A stretch of DNA of 64,000 bases from Seriola aureovittata (taxonomy: Eukaryota > Chordata > Actinopteri > Carangiformes > Carangidae): NCBI RefSeq assembly GCF_021018895.1, contig NC_079373.1:27441375-27505374 (forward strand). Reading direction: 5' to 3'. Of this stretch, positions 1-14,700 are shown in pieces (positions within the stretch are counted from its first letter, which is position 1; every line of letters starts with the position of its first letter). Below the pieces are notes generated by a model. That model was not told the origin of the DNA and ran no database searches. It worked only from the letters and a program-made list of their open reading frames with translations. The position numbers and the translations under genes were made by a program.

Positions 1-739
1 CTCAGGTTCTGGAGAGACAGAAGAAAGTTTTTATCTGACGGTGGAAATATAACTCAGTGTCATTAAACTGTCCAGGACAGAAAAGTTTTAGTTATTAACT
101 AATTAAAAAAAACTATCAAATCTAGATTAATGTTTGAGAAACTTCAGGAACCTGCTGCTCCGCTCACTTTGTGTTTTCCTTCATTTCCATTCACGTCTCA
201 ACCGACTGATTTTATAAAAAACATTATTATTAAAAGTGAGACTTTACGAATTCATCAGAATCAATAAAGGTTGATTCGAATCACGTGGAGAACGGAGGAC
301 GTTCGTCACTGAAGGATGAACGTCACTGTTGAGACACTTTCCCTGAATGTGAAGCTGAATCTCTCTGAACATGAGACTGTTTTGATTTGTTTTTTTTAAA
401 AACACTGTCAGTGCCAAACCTGTTCACAGCTGTGTTTGTGTGAGATGGAAACTGATGAAGAGGAGGAGGAGGAGGAGGAGGAGGAGGTCGTACCTGAGCA
501 GAGCTGCTTGTGAAAGAAAATAAACTGTAAAAATATTAGTACAGGAAGTTACGATGAGTTAGTTTATATTTCATGGAGGATGGAGGAGAAGAAGAAGTGA
601 CGGTGTTAGTGTTTGAAAGTCTTCCTCTGAAGAGACTCTGCTTTGTTGTAGTTCTGACTGTAACACAAAGATCATTATTAAACATTATTTCCATCTGCAG
701 ACGTCGTTAATGAAAATATGATCAACAAAACCTCATCAC
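1..739. other. Intergenic, no gene seen
   Basis: AT-rich sequence with a (GGA)n run at 464-487. No open frame above background and no recognisable element. Confidence 0.6.
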
Positions 740-978
740 AACACACTTCAAATCTCCTCCAGTGTAAAGGTGTGTGTCCATGTGTAGTGTGATTATAGAT
801 CAGGTCTAGCTTCTATATTAATACTGTGAAAGTATCAAAGCCTCAGTCCACAGAGAAATGCACACAGCCTGTATTCAGAAACTGAGCCTTAAAACCAGCC
901 GTCAGGACTTCTGGAACTTTGTGATGTCACAACGAAGCAGTCCACCATCAGGAAAATGTAAATTATGGGACCTTTAAA
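740..978 (+). mobile_element. MITE-like dispersed repeat, copy 1
   Basis: It starts near CTCCTCCAGTGTAAAGGTGT and includes CTGTGAAAGTATCAAAGCCT, GTATTCAGAAACTGAGCCTT and TTTGTGATGTCACAACGAAG. It ends in TTATGGGACCTTTAA, which is the outer end of this common teleost family. The same sequence occurs at 23.65 and 28.73 kb in the same orientation. Confidence 0.7.
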
Positions 979-2035
979 GCATCAGGCTGGTTTTACTTTA
1001 TACAAGTATAAAGTTTCATTTTTTGAAAAGCAGGGTCTCTGCAGGTCTCCAGGACTCTTTAAAGAACTGAATGTTTTCACAGTTTCTCCTCGTGTCTCTT
1101 GGTTTTGCTTTGAAGTGTGATGTGTTGGAGACGTGACGATAATATCCTGAATCTCTCTGATTAGATACGATGTGAATCAGAGAGATTCACATCACGTGGA
1201 ACACAACGATACAATCCTGACATTCAAAATTACATCAAAACAAATTCAATGAAAAGTTTGACTCCAGGACAAAGCTCTTTAATGAAGCTGTTAAACTAAA
1301 CCAAGCAGACCAGACCTGATCCAGATCAGACTGTATCACCAATGAGAGGAGAAGTGAAGTGAAGTTCATCACCGCTCTCAGGTTATAGTTTAGATTCACA
1401 GGAGACTGACTGGTCCGATATTTGACCTAAATATGAGACAAATGTCCGAGAAACAGGAAACACAACACTGAGTCGATGACGGTGAAGTCCTGGATCTTTT
1501 CTCTGAAACACCACACGGGGGCGATAGAGCAGCTGTTTTAAATTTCACTCTCTAGCAGGAACTTTACTCAAACCATCTTAAAATCTAACAACAGGTAAAC
1601 TGACGTCCAGTTTTTATCCACGGATCATTAGTACTTTGTATAATTAATACCTCTAATCTGATTTAATGTAATGATCCAGAGAAGCTCAGACTGACTTCCT
1701 GCCTATGAAGCTTAAGGATTCAGTTTTACAAAGGAGTTAGATGTGGGGATTAAGTGACTTCTGACCTGAATACAGCACCCTGTCCCGTCTGGGTCAAAGG
1801 TCAGGTTTGTAAAAGGGAACAGTGATGCTGTTTAATCCTGTGATTAACCAGAGCCGGTGAAAGACTGATACTGCAGGCCACAGCTGAGTGTCACCACCAT
1901 CAAACTTCACTTCTCTGTTCACCTGTTGATGTTTCCTTCGGTGCAAGGAACTTACTGTTTTCACTGAACTTGGATTATTTGTTTTTTCTCACATTGCACC
2001 TGCAACCTGGAAAGAAACATCCAAAACAATCACTC
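979..2035. other. Intergenic, no gene seen
   Basis: There is a short perfect inverted repeat, ATGTGAATC-AGAGA-GATTCACAT, near 1169-1191. Otherwise no feature could be supported. Confidence 0.6.
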
Positions 2036-2110
2036 AGGTCCATAAGTATTTGGACAGTGACACTTTTTTTATTTTTTTTTTATTTAGTCTCTTTACACCA
2101 CAACAATAGA
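2036..2110. mobile_element. Possible DNA-transposon end fragment
   Basis: The motif CAGGTCCATAAGTATTTGGA followed by CAGTGACAC and a T-rich run resembles terminal sequence of a palindromic fish DNA element. The opposite inverted end was not found in the window, so this is a weak call. Confidence 0.3.
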
Positions 2111-2254
2111 TATAAAATGAATCAGTCAAGATGTGGTTGAAGTGTAGACTTTCAACTTTGATTCAAGGTGTTTCACAGAAATATTGCATTAACTGTTAAA
2201 GGATAACAACTACTTTTACATATACACATTTTAAATTTTGAAATTCATTTTATG

Positions 2255-2640
2255 CATCTTTGATCTACTTGTACGCTGCAAAGCATCCACATCAAACCTC
2301 TGGGACAGTGTAACTCAGTGTCCAAGAATAAAGGAGAGAGAATCAGCTTTTCGTTTCTATGCTCATTACCTGTGGAACAAACTTCCTGAATGAACACCTG
2401 AGGTCTGCTAAAACTATCAGCTCATTTAAATCAAACATTGTTTACTGTGGCTTACTAAAAAATTAGATACATAACCTTCAAGTGCTGCGCTTGTTGTTTT
2501 GGATTTGGTATTTTTATCTGACTTTCCTTCTTTTCTTTCATGGTCCCTTGTATTTTTTTTTTTTTCTACCTGAAATAAATTGCAGATGAGGTCTGTACAT
2601 TGATATTACAATAAAAATTTAATGAATTAATGAATGAATG
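2255..2640 (+). mobile_element. Decayed LINE 3' end (L2/Rex-like)
   Basis: A frame-broken peptide reads ESAFRFYAHYLWNKLPE, then, after a frame shift, EHLRSAKTISSFKSN. This is the C-terminus typical of L2/Rex-clade reverse transcriptase ORFs (…A-x-LWN-x-LP…LR…SFKS…). It is followed by an A/T-rich 3' UTR and a short (AATG)n-like tail. Only the last few hundred bases of the element remain. Confidence 0.6.
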
Positions 2641-2718
2641 ATGATTTTTTTTTTTTTGGTGCTGAACATTGTTGGTCAAAATGAAATATAATTATATAGA
2701 TTAAAAAAAAAGCGAATA

Positions 2719-5700
2719 ATGTCATAGTATAGAAAGGCATAAAAATCTCAAATAACATCATAGTGTAGTAAGGTATAAAAACGTCAAAATATAATAAGAC
2801 ATAAAAACGTTGTGGTACAGTAAGACGGAAAAAACTGAAGAAACGTTATATTATATTAAATCATGGAAAAGTGCGATAAATTACATAGTATGTTATGGCA
2901 TGAATACATAAAACAAGTATATATAATAATATAGGGCGGTAAAGAAGTCACTGTATAGTAAGGCGTAAAAACATCATGAAACATCACAATATAGTATGTC
3001 ATAAAAATTTAAAAAATCATCATAGTATTGTAAGGTGTAAAAACGTTGATAAACGTCATAGTATGATAAGGTATAAAAAAGTCATTTCATAACAAGGTAT
3101 AAAGAAGTCATAGTATAATAAGGTATAAAAAAGTCATTTTATAGTAAGGTATAAAAAAGTAATAGTATAGTAAGATATAAAAAAGTCATTTTATAGTAAG
3201 GTATAAAAAAGTAATAGTATAGTAAGATATAAAGAAGTCATTTTATAGTAAGGTATAAAAAAGTAATAGTATAGTAAGGTAAAAAAAAAGATCATAGTAT
3301 AGTAGGGTATAAAAAAGTCATATTATACTAAGGTATAAAAAGGTCATTTTATAGTAAGGTATAAAAAAGTAATTTTATAGTAAGACATAAAAAAGTCATA
3401 GTATAATAAGGTATAAAAAAGTCATATTATAGTAAGGAATGAAAAAGTCATTTTATAGTAAGGCATAAAAACTTCAATAAACATCATAGCATAGTAAGAC
3501 GTAAAAAAGTCATAGTATAGTGAGGCAAAAGAAGTCATAAGAAAGTTATTGTATAGTAAGGCATAAAAAGTCATAAAAACGACATAGTATAGTAAGGCAT
3601 AAAAACATCAATAAACGTCATAGTATAGTAAGGCAAAAAAGTCAAAGTAACTGTCGTTTTTATGACTTCTTTTGCGTAATAGTATAGTAAGAAATAAAAA
3701 GTCATAAAAACGACATTGTATAGTAAGGCATAAAAAGTCATAAAAAGATCATAGTGTAGTAAGGCAAAAAAGTCATATTATAGTAAGGCATAAAAAGTCA
3801 TAAAAACCTCATAGTATAGTAAGACATAAAAACGACAGTATAGTAAGGCAAAAAAAAGTCACAAAAACGGCATAGTATAGTAAGGCATGAAAAGTCATAA
3901 AAACGTCATATTATAGTAAGGCATAAAAACGTCAATAAACGTCATAGTATAGTAAGGCATAAAAAGTCATAGTATAGTAAGGTAAAAAAAAAGATCATAG
4001 TATAGTAGGGTATAAAAAAGTCATATTATACTAAGGTATAAAAAGGTCATTTTATAGTAAGGTATAAAAAAGTAATTTTATAGTAAGACATAAAAAAGTC
4101 ATAGTATAATAAGGTATAAAAAAGTCATATTATAGTAAGGAATGAAAAAGTCATTTTATAGTAAGGCATAAAAACTTCAATAAACATCATAGCATAGTAA
4201 GACGTAAAAAAGTCATAGTATAGTGAGGCAAAAGAAGTCATAAGAAAGTTATTGTATAGTAAGGCATAAAAAGTCATAAAAACGACATAGTATAGTAAGG
4301 CATAAAAACGTCAATAAACGCCATAGTATAGTAAGGCAAAAAAGTCAAAGTAACTGTCGTTTTTATGACTTCTTTTGCGTAATAGTATAGTAAGAAATAA
4401 AAAGTCATAAAAACGACATTGTATAGTAAGGCATAAAAAGTCATAAAAAGATCATAGTGTAGTAAGGCAAAAAAGTCATAGTATAGTAAGACATAAAAAT
4501 GTCAATAAACGTCATAGTATAGTAAGACATAAAAATGTCAATAAACGTCATAGTATAGTAAGGCATAAAAAGTCATAAAAAAGTCATCGTATAGTAAATT
4601 ATAAAAACGTCAATAAACGTCATAGTATAGTAAGGAAAAAGTAGTAAAAAGAAAGTCATATTATAGTAAGGCATAAAAAGTCATAAAAACCTCATAGCAT
4701 AGTAAGACATAAAAACGACAGTATAGTAAGGCAAAAAAAAGTCACAAAAACAGCATAGTATAGTAAGGCATAAAAAGTCATAAAAACGTCATGGTATAGT
4801 AAGGCAAAAGAAGTCATAAGAAAGTCATAGTATAGTAAGGCAAAAAAAGTCATAAAAGTGACATATTATAGTAAGGCATAAAAACGTCAATAAACGTCAT
4901 AGTATAGTAAGGCATAAAAAGTCATAGTATAGTAGGGCAAAAGAAGTCATGAAAACGACATTGTATAGTAAGGCATAAAAAGTCATAAAAACCTCATAGT
5001 ATAGTAAGGCAAAAAAAATCATAAAAGTGACATATTATAGTAAGGCATAAAAACGTAAATAAACGTCATAGTATAGTAAGGCATAAAAAGTCATAGTATA
5101 GTAGGGCAAAAGAAGTCATAAAAACGACATAGTATAGTAAGGCATAAAAAGTCATAAAAACGTCATAGTATAGTAAGGCAAAAAAAAGTAATAAAAACGA
5201 CATAGTATAGTAAGGCATAAGAAGTCATAGTATAGTAAGGCAAAAAGAAGTCATAAAAGTGACATATTATAGTAAGGCATAAAAAGTCATAAAAACATCA
5301 TAGTATAGTAAGGCAAAAAAAGTCATAAAAGTGACATAGTATAATAAGGCATAAAAACGTCAATAAACGTCATAGTATAGTAAGGCAAAAAAAAGTCATA
5401 AAAACGACATAGTATAGTAAGGCATAAAAATGTCATAGTATAGTAAGACATAAAAACGTCAATAAACGACATAGTATTGTAAGGCAAAAAAAGTCATAAA
5501 AACAACATAGTATAGTAAGGCATAAAAAGTCATAATATAGTAAGGCACAAAAAGTCATAAAAACGACATAGTATAGTAAGGCATAAGAAGTCATAGTATA
5601 GTAAGGCACAAAAAGTCATAAAAACCTCATAGTATAGTAAGGCAAAAAAAGTCATAAAAATGACATAGTATAGTAGGGCATAAAAACGTCATAAAAAGTC

Positions 5701-8700
5701 ATAGAATAGTAAGGCACAAAAAGTCATAAAAATGACATAGTATAGTAGGGCATAAAAACGTCAATAAACGTCATAGTATAGTAAGGCATAAAAAGTCATA
5801 GTATAGTAAGGTATAAAAAGTCATAAAAGTGACATATTATAGTAAGGCATAAAAAGTCATAAAAACGTCATAGTATAGTAAGGCATAAAAACGTCAATAA
5901 ACGTCATAGTATAGTAAGACATAAAAACGTCAATAAAAGTCATAGTATAGTAAGGCAAAAGAAGTCATGAAAACGACATTGTATAGTAAGGCAAAAAAAG
6001 TCATAAAAATGACATAGTATAGTAGGGCATAAAAACGTCATAAAAAGTCATAGAATAGTAAGGCACAAAAAGTCATAAAAATGACATAGTATAGTAAGAC
6101 ATAAAAACGTCAATAAAAGTCATAGTATAGTAAGGCAAAAAAAATCATAAAAGTGACATATTATAATAAGGCATAAAAACGTCAATAAACGTCATAGTAT
6201 AGTAAGGCATAAAAAGTCATAGTATAGTAGGGCAAAAGAAGTCATAAAAACGACATAGTATAGTAAGGCAAAAAAAGTCATAAGAAAGTCATAGTATAGT
6301 ATGGCATAAAAACGTCAATAAACGTCATAGTATAGTAAGGCATAAAAAGTCATAATATAGTAAGGCAAAAAAAGTCATAAAAACGTCATAGTATAGTAAG
6401 GCAAAAAAAAGTAATAAAAACGACATAGTATAGTAAGGCATAAAAAGTCATAGTATAGTAAGGCAAAAGAAGTTATAAGAAAGTCATAGTATAGTAAGGC
6501 ATAAAAAGTCATAAAAGTGACATATTATAGTAAGGCATAAAAACGTCAATAAACGTCATAGTATAGTAAGGCATAAAAAGTCATAATATAGTAAGGCAAA
6601 AGAAGTTATAAGAAAGTCATAGTATAGTAAGGCAAAAAAAGTCATAAAAGTGTCATCGTATAGTAAGGCATAAAAATCATAAAAACGTCAATAAACGTCA
6701 TAGTATAGTAAGGCATAAAAAGTCATAATATAGTAAGGCAAAAAAAGTCATAAAAACGTCATAGTATAGTAAGGCAAAAAAAAGTAATAAAAACGACATA
6801 GTATAGTAAGGCATAAAAAGTCATAGTATAGTAAGGCAAAAGAAGTTATAAGAAAGTCATAGTATAGTAAGGCATAAAAAGTCATAAAAGTGACATATTA
6901 TAGTAAGGCATAAAAACGTCAATAAACGTCATAGTATAGTAAGGCATAAAAAGTCATAATATAGTAAGGCATAAAAAGTCATAAAAACGTCATAGTATAG
7001 TAAGGCAAAAAAAGTCATAAAAACGACATAGTATAGTAAGGCAAAAAAAAGTCATAAAAACGACATAGTATAGTAAGGCAAAAAAAGTCATAAAAACATC
7101 ATAGTATAGTAAGGCAAAAAAAGTCATAAAAGTGACATAGTATAATAAGGCATAAAAACGTCAATAAACGTCATAGTATAGTAAGGCAAAAAAAAGTCAT
7201 AAAAACGACATAGTATAGTAAGGCATAAAAATTCATAGTATAGTAAGACATAAAAACGTCAATAAACGACATAGTATTGTAAGGCAAAAAAAGTCATAAA
7301 AACAACATAGTATAGTAAGGCATAAAAAGTCATAGTATAGTAAGACATAAAAACGTCAATAAACGACATAGTATTGTAAGGCAAAAAAAGTCATAAAAAC
7401 AACATAGTATAGTAAGGCACAAAAAGTCATAAAAACGACATAGTATAGTAAGGCATAAAAAGTCATAGTATAGTAAGGCAAAAAAAGTCATAAAAGTGAC
7501 ATATTATAGTAAGGCATAAAAAGTCATAAAAACATCATAGTATAGTAAGGCAAAAAAGTCATAAAAGTGACATAGTATAATAAGGCATAAAAACGTCAAT
7601 AAACGTCATAGTATAGTAAGGCAAAAAAAGTCATAAAAACGACATAGTATAGTAAGGCATAAAAATTCATAGTATAGTAAGACATAAAAACGTCAATAAA
7701 CGACATAGTATTGTAAGGCAAAAAAAGTCATAAAAACAACATAGTATAGTAAGGCATAAAAAGTCATAGTATAGTAAGGCACAAAAAGTCATAAAAACGA
7801 CATAGTATAGTAAGGCATAAAAAGTCATAGTATAGTAAGGCAAAAAAAGTCATAAAAGTGACATATTATAGTAGGGCATAAAAACGTCAATAAACGTCAT
7901 AGTATAGTAAGGCATAAAAACGTCAATAAACGACATAGTATAGTAAGGCAAAAAAAAGTCATAAAAACGACATAGTATAGTAAGGCAAAAAAAAGTCATA
8001 AAAACGACATAGCATAGTAAGGCAAAAAAAAGTCATAAAAGTGACATATTATAGTAAGGCATAAAAAGTCATAAAAACGTCATAGTATAGTAAGGCATAA
8101 AAATGTCAATAAACGTCATAGTATAGTAAGGCATAAAAAGTCATAGTATAGTAAGGCATAAAAAGTCATAAAAACGTCATAGTATAGTAAGGCATAGAAA
8201 GTCATAGTATAGTAAGGAAAAAAAAGTCATAAAAGTGACATAGTATAGTAAGGCATAAAAATTCATAGTATAGTAAGACATAAAAACGTCAATAAACGAC
8301 ATAGTATAGTAAGGCAAAAAAAGTCATAAAAGTGACATAGTATAGTAAGGCATAAAAAGTCATAAAAAGTCATAAAAACGACATAGTATAGTAAGGCATA
8401 AAAAGTCATAAAAACGTCATAGTATAGTAAGGCAAAAAAAAGTCATAAAAACGACATAGTATAGTAAGGCATAAAAATTCATAGTATAGTAAGACATAAA
8501 AACGTCAATAAACGACATAGTATAGTAAGGCAAAAAAAGTCATAAAAATGGCATAGTATAGTAAGGCAAAAAAAGTCATAAAAACGACATGATATAGTAA
8601 GGCATAAAAAGTCATAGTATAGTAAGGCAAAAAAAGTCATAGTATAGTAGGGCATAAAAAGTCATAAAAACGACATAATATAGTAAGGCATAAAAAGTCA

Positions 8701-11700
8701 TAGTATAGTAAGGCAAAAAAAGTCATAGAAATGACATAGTATAGTAAGGCATAAAAAGTCATAAAAACGACATAATATAGTAAGGCATAAAAAGTCATAG
8801 TATAGTAAGGCAAAAAAAGTCATAGAAACGACATAGTATAGTAAGGCATAAAAAGTCAAAAAAACGACATAGTATAGTAAGGCAAAAAAAGTCATAAAAA
8901 GTCATAAAAATGGAATAGTATAGTAAGGCATAAAAACGTCAATAAACGTCATAGTATAGTAAGGCAAAAAAGTCATAAAAGTGACATAGTATAATAAGGC
9001 ATAAAAACGTCAATAAACGTCATAGTATAGTAAGGCAAAAAAAGTCATAAAAGTGACATGGTATAGTAAGGCATAAAAAGTCATAGTATAGTAAGGCAAA
9101 AGAAGTCATAGGAAAGTCATAGTATAGTAAGGCAACAGAAGTCATAAGAAAGTCATAGTATAGTAAGATATAAAAAGTCATAAAAACATCATAGTATAGT
9201 AAGGCAAAAAAAAGTCATAAAAGTGACATCGTATAGTAAGGCAAAAAAAAGTCATAGTAAAGTAAGGCAAAAAAAGTCATAAAAACGACATAGTATAGTT
9301 AGGCATAAAAAGTCATAAAAACGTCATAGTATAGTAAGGCAAAAAAAGTCATGAAGGTATCGTATATTAAGGCATAAAAACCTCAATAAACGTCATAGTA
9401 TTGTAAGGCAAAAAAAGTCATAAAAACGACATAGTATAGTAAGGCATAAAAAGTCATAGAATAGTAAGGCACAAAAAGTCATAAAAACCTCATAGTATAG
9501 TAAGGCAAAAAAAAGTCATAAAAACGACATAGTATAGTAAGGCAAAAAAAAGTCATAAAAACGACATAGTATAGTAAGGCATAAAAAGTCATAGTATAGT
9601 AAGGCACAAAAAGTCATAAAAACCTCATAGTATAGTAAGGCAAAAAAAGTCATAAAAACGACATAGTATAGTAAGGCAAAAAAAAGTCATAAAAACGACA
9701 TAGTATAGTAAGGCAAAAAAAGTCATAAAAACATCATAGTATAGTAAGGCAAAAAAGTCATAAAAGTGACATAGTATAATAAGGCATAAAAATTCATAAA
9801 AACGTCATATATAGTAAGGCAAAAAAAGTCATAAAAACGACATAGTATAGTAAGGCATAAAAATTCATAGTATAGTAAGACATAAAAACGTCAATAAACG
9901 ACATAGTATTGTAAGGCAAAAAAAGTCATAAAAACAACATAGTATAGTAAGGCATAAAAAGTCATAAAAACTCATAGTATAGTAAGGCACAAAAAGTCAT
10001 AAAAACGACATAGTATAGTAAGGCATAAAAAGTCATAGTATAGTAAGGCAAAAAAAGTCATAAAAGTGACATATTATAGTAAGGCAAAAAAAGTCATAAA
10101 AACATCATAGTATAGTAAGGCAAAAAAAGTCATAAAAGTGACATAGTATAATAAGGCATAAAAACGTCAATAAACGTCATAGTATAGTAAGGCAAAAAAA
10201 AGTCATAAAAACGACATAGTATAGTAAGGCATAAAAATTCATAGTATAGTAAGACATAAAAACGTCAATAAACGACATAGTATAGTAAGGCAAAAAAAAG
10301 TCATAGTATAGTAAGGCATAAAAAGTCATAGTATAGTAAGGCAAAAAAAGTCATAAAAACGACATAGTATAGTAAGGCATAAAAAGTCATAGTATAGTAA
10401 GGCAAAAAAAGTCATAAAAACGACATAGTATAGTAAGGCATAAAAACGTCAATAAACGTCATAGTATAGTAAGGCATAAAAACGTCAATAAACGACATAG
10501 TATAGTAAGGCAAAAAAAGTCATAAAAACGACATAGTATAGTAAGGCAAAAAAAGTCATAAAAACGACATAGTATAGTAAGGCAAAAAAAGTCATAAAAG
10601 TGACATATTATAGTAAGGCATAAAAAGTCATAAAAACGTCATAGTATAGTAAGGCATAAAAACGTCAATAAACGTCATAGTATAGTAAGGCATAAAAAGT
10701 CATAGTATAGTAAGGCATAAAAAGTCATAAAAACGTCATAGTATAGTAAGGCATAGAAAGTCATAGTATAGTAAGGCATAAAAAGTCATAGTATAGTAAG
10801 GCAAAAAAAGTCATAAAAGTGACATAGTATAGTAAGGCATAAAAATTCATAGTATAGTAAGACATAAAAACGTCAATAAACGACATAGTATAGTAAGGCA
10901 AAAAAAGTCATAAAAGTGACATAGTATAGTAAGGCATAAAAAGTCATAAAAACGTCATAGTATAGTAAGGCATAAAAAGTCATAAAAACCTCATAGTATA
11001 GTAAGGCAAAAAAAAGTCATAAAAACGACATAGTATAGTAAGGCATAAAAATTCATAGTATAGTAAGACATAAAAACGTCAATAAACGACATAGTATAGT
11101 AAGGCAAAAAAAGTCATAAAAATGGCATAGTATAGTAAGGCAAAAAAAGTCATAAAAACGACATGATATAGTAAGGCATAAAAAGTCATAGTATAGTAAG
11201 GCAAAAAAAGTCATAGTATAGTAGGGCATAAAAAGTCATAAAAACGACATAATATAGTAAGGCATAAAAAGTCATAGTATAGTAAGGCAAAAAAAGTCAT
11301 AGAAATGACATAGTATAGTAAGGCATAAAAAGTCATAAAAACGACATAATATAGTAAGGCATAAAAAGTCATAGTATAGTAAGGCAAAAAAAGTCATAGA
11401 AATGACATAGTATAGTAAGGCATAAAAAGTCATAAAAACGTCATAGTATAGTAAGGCAAAAAAAGTCATAAAAATGGAATAGTATAGTAAGGCATAAAAA
11501 CGTCAATAAACGTCATAGTATAGTAAGGCAAAAAAAGTCATAAAAATGGCATAGTATAGTAAGTCATAAAAAGTCATAAAAACGACATAGTATAGTAAGG
11601 CAAAAAAAGTCATAAAAGTGACATGGTATAGTAAGGCATAAAAGTCATAGTATAGTAAGGCAAAAGAAGTCATAGGAAAGTCATAGTATAGTAAGGCAAC

Positions 11701-14700
11701 AGAAGTCATAAGAAAGTCATAGTATAGTAAGATATAAAAAGTCATAAGAAAGTCATAGTATAGTAAGGCAAAAAAAGTCATAAAAGTGACATCATATAGT
11801 AAGGCAAAAAAAAGTCACAAAAACGGCATAGTATAGTTAGGCATAAAAAGTCATAAAAACGTCATAGTATAGTAAGGCAAAAAAAGTCATGAAGGTATCG
11901 TATATTAAGGCATAAAAACCTCAATAAACGTCATAGTATTGTAAGGCAAAAAAAGTCATAAAAACGACATAGTATAGTAAGGCATAAAAAGTCATAGAAT
12001 AGTAAGGCACAAAAAGTCATAAAAACCTCATAGTATAGTAAGGCAAAAAAAGTCATAAAAATGACATAGTATAGTAAGGCAAAAAAAGTCATAAAAACCT
12101 CATAGTATAGTAAGTCAAAAAAAGTCATAAAAATGACATAGTATAGTAAGGCAAAAGAAGTCATAAAAACGTCATAGTATAGTAAGTCAAAAAAAGTCAT
12201 AAAAATGACATAGTATAGTAAGTCAAAAAAAGTCATAAAAGTGACATATTATAGTAAGGCATAAAAACGTCAATAAACGTCATAGTATAGTAAGGCATAA
12301 AAAGTCATAGTATAGTAAGGCATAAAAAGTCATAAAAACGTCATAGTATAGTAAGGCATAAAAAGTCAAAAAAACGACATAGTATAGTAAGGCATAAAAA
12401 GTCATAGTATAGTAAGGCAAAAAAAGTCATAAAAGTGACATAGTATAGTAAGGCATAAAAAGTCATAGTATAGTAAGGCAAAAGAAGTTATAAGAAAGTC
12501 ATAGTATAGTAAGGCAAAAAAAGTCATAAAAGTGTCATCGTATAGTAAGGCATAAAAACGTCAATAAACGTCATAGTATAGTAAGGCATAAAAAGTCATA
12601 ATATAGTAAGGCAAAAAAAGTCATAAAAACGTCATAGTATAGTAAGGCAAAAAAAAGTAATAAAAACGACATAGTATAGTAAGGCATAAAAAGTCATAGT
12701 ATAGTAAGGCAAAAGAAGTTATAAGAAAGTCATAGTATAGTAAGGCATAAAAAGTCATAAAAACGACATAGTATAGTAAGGCATAAAAAGTCATAAAAAC
12801 GACATAGTATAGTAAGGCAAAAAAAGTCATAAAAACATCATAGTATAGTAAGCAAAAAAAGTCATAAAAATGACATAGTATAGTAGGCATAAAAAGTCAT
12901 AAAAACGTCATAGTATAGTAAGTCAATAAACGTCATAGTATAGTAAGGCAAAAAAAGTCATAAAAGTGACATGGTATAGTAAGGCAAAAGAAGTCATAGG
13001 AAAGTCATAGTATAGTAAGGCAACAGAAGTCATAAAAAGTCATAGTATAGTAAGGCATAAAAAGTCATAAAAACATCATAGTATAGTAAGGCAAAAAAAA
13101 GTCATAAAAGTGACATCGTATAGTAAGGCAAAAAAAAGTCACAAAAACGACATAGTATAGTTAGGCATAAAAAGTCATAAAAACGTCATAGTATAGTAAG
13201 GCAAAAAAAGTCATAAAAACGACATAGTATAGTAAGGCATAAAAATTCAGAAAAACCTCATAGTATAGTAAGGCAAAAAAAAGTCATAAAAACGACATAG
13301 TATAGTAAGGCAAAAAAAGTCATAGAATAGTAAGGCACAAAAAGTCATAAAAACGACATAGTATAGTAAGGCATAAAAAGTCATAGTATAGTAAGGCACA
13401 AAAAGTCATAAAAACCTCATAGTATAGTAAGGCAAAAAAAGTCATAAAAGTGACATAGTATAGTAAGGCAAAAAAAATCATAAAAGTGACATAGTATAGT
13501 AAGGCATAAAAAGTAATAAAAACGACATAGTATAGTAAGGCAAAAAAAATCATAAAAGTGACATAGTATAGTAAGGCATAAAAACTTCAATAAAAGTCAT
13601 AGTATAGTAAGGCATAAAAAGTCATAAAAACGACATAGTATAGTAAGGCAAAAAAAGTCATAAAAATGACATAGTATAGTAAGGCAAAAAAAGTCATAAA
13701 AGGGACATAGTATAGTAAGGCATAAAAAGTAATAAAAACGACATAGTATAGTAAGGCATAAAAACTTCAATAAAAGTCATAGTATAGTAAGGCAAAAAAA
13801 GTCATAAAAATGACATAGTATAGTTAGGCAAAAAAAGTCATAAAAGGGACATAGTATAGTAAGGCAAAAAAAGTCATAAAAATGACATAGTATAGTAAGG
13901 CAAAAAAAGTCAATAAACGTCATAGTATAGTAAGGCAAAAAAAGTCATAAAAATGACATAGTAGAGTAAGGCAAAAAAAGTCAATAAACGTCATAGTATA
14001 GTAAGGCAAAAAAAGTCATAAAAGTGACATAGTATAATAAGGCATAAAAACATCAATAAACGACATCATATATTAAGGCATAAAAACGTCATAAAAATGA
14101 CATAGTATAGTAAGGCAAAAAAAGTCATAAAAACGTCATAGTATAGTTAGGCATAAAAAGTCATAAAAACGTCATAGTATAGTAAGGCAAAAAAAGTCAT
14201 AAAGGTATCGTATATTAAGGCATAAAAACGTCAATAAACGTCATAGTATAGTAAGGCAAAAAAAAGTCATAAAAACGACATAGTATAGTAAGGCATAAAA
14301 AGTCATAGTATAGTAAGGCACAAAAAGTCATAAAAACCTCATAGTATAGTAAGGCAAAAAAAGTCATAAAAGTGACATAGTATAGTAAGGCAAAAAAAAT
14401 CATAAAAGTGACATAGTATAGTAAGGCATAAAAACGTCAATAAACGTCATAGTATAGTAAGGCATAAAAAGTCATAAAAACGACATAGTATAGTAAGGCA
14501 AAAAAAATCATAAAAGTGACATAGTATAGTAAGGCAAAAAAACTTCAATAAAAGTCATAGTATAGTAAGGCATAAAAAGTCATAAAAACGACATAGTATA
14601 GTAAGGCAAAAAAAATCATAAAAGTGACATAGTATAGTAAGGCATAAAAACTTCAATAAAAGTCATAGTATAGTAAGGCATAAAAAGTCATAAAAACGAC

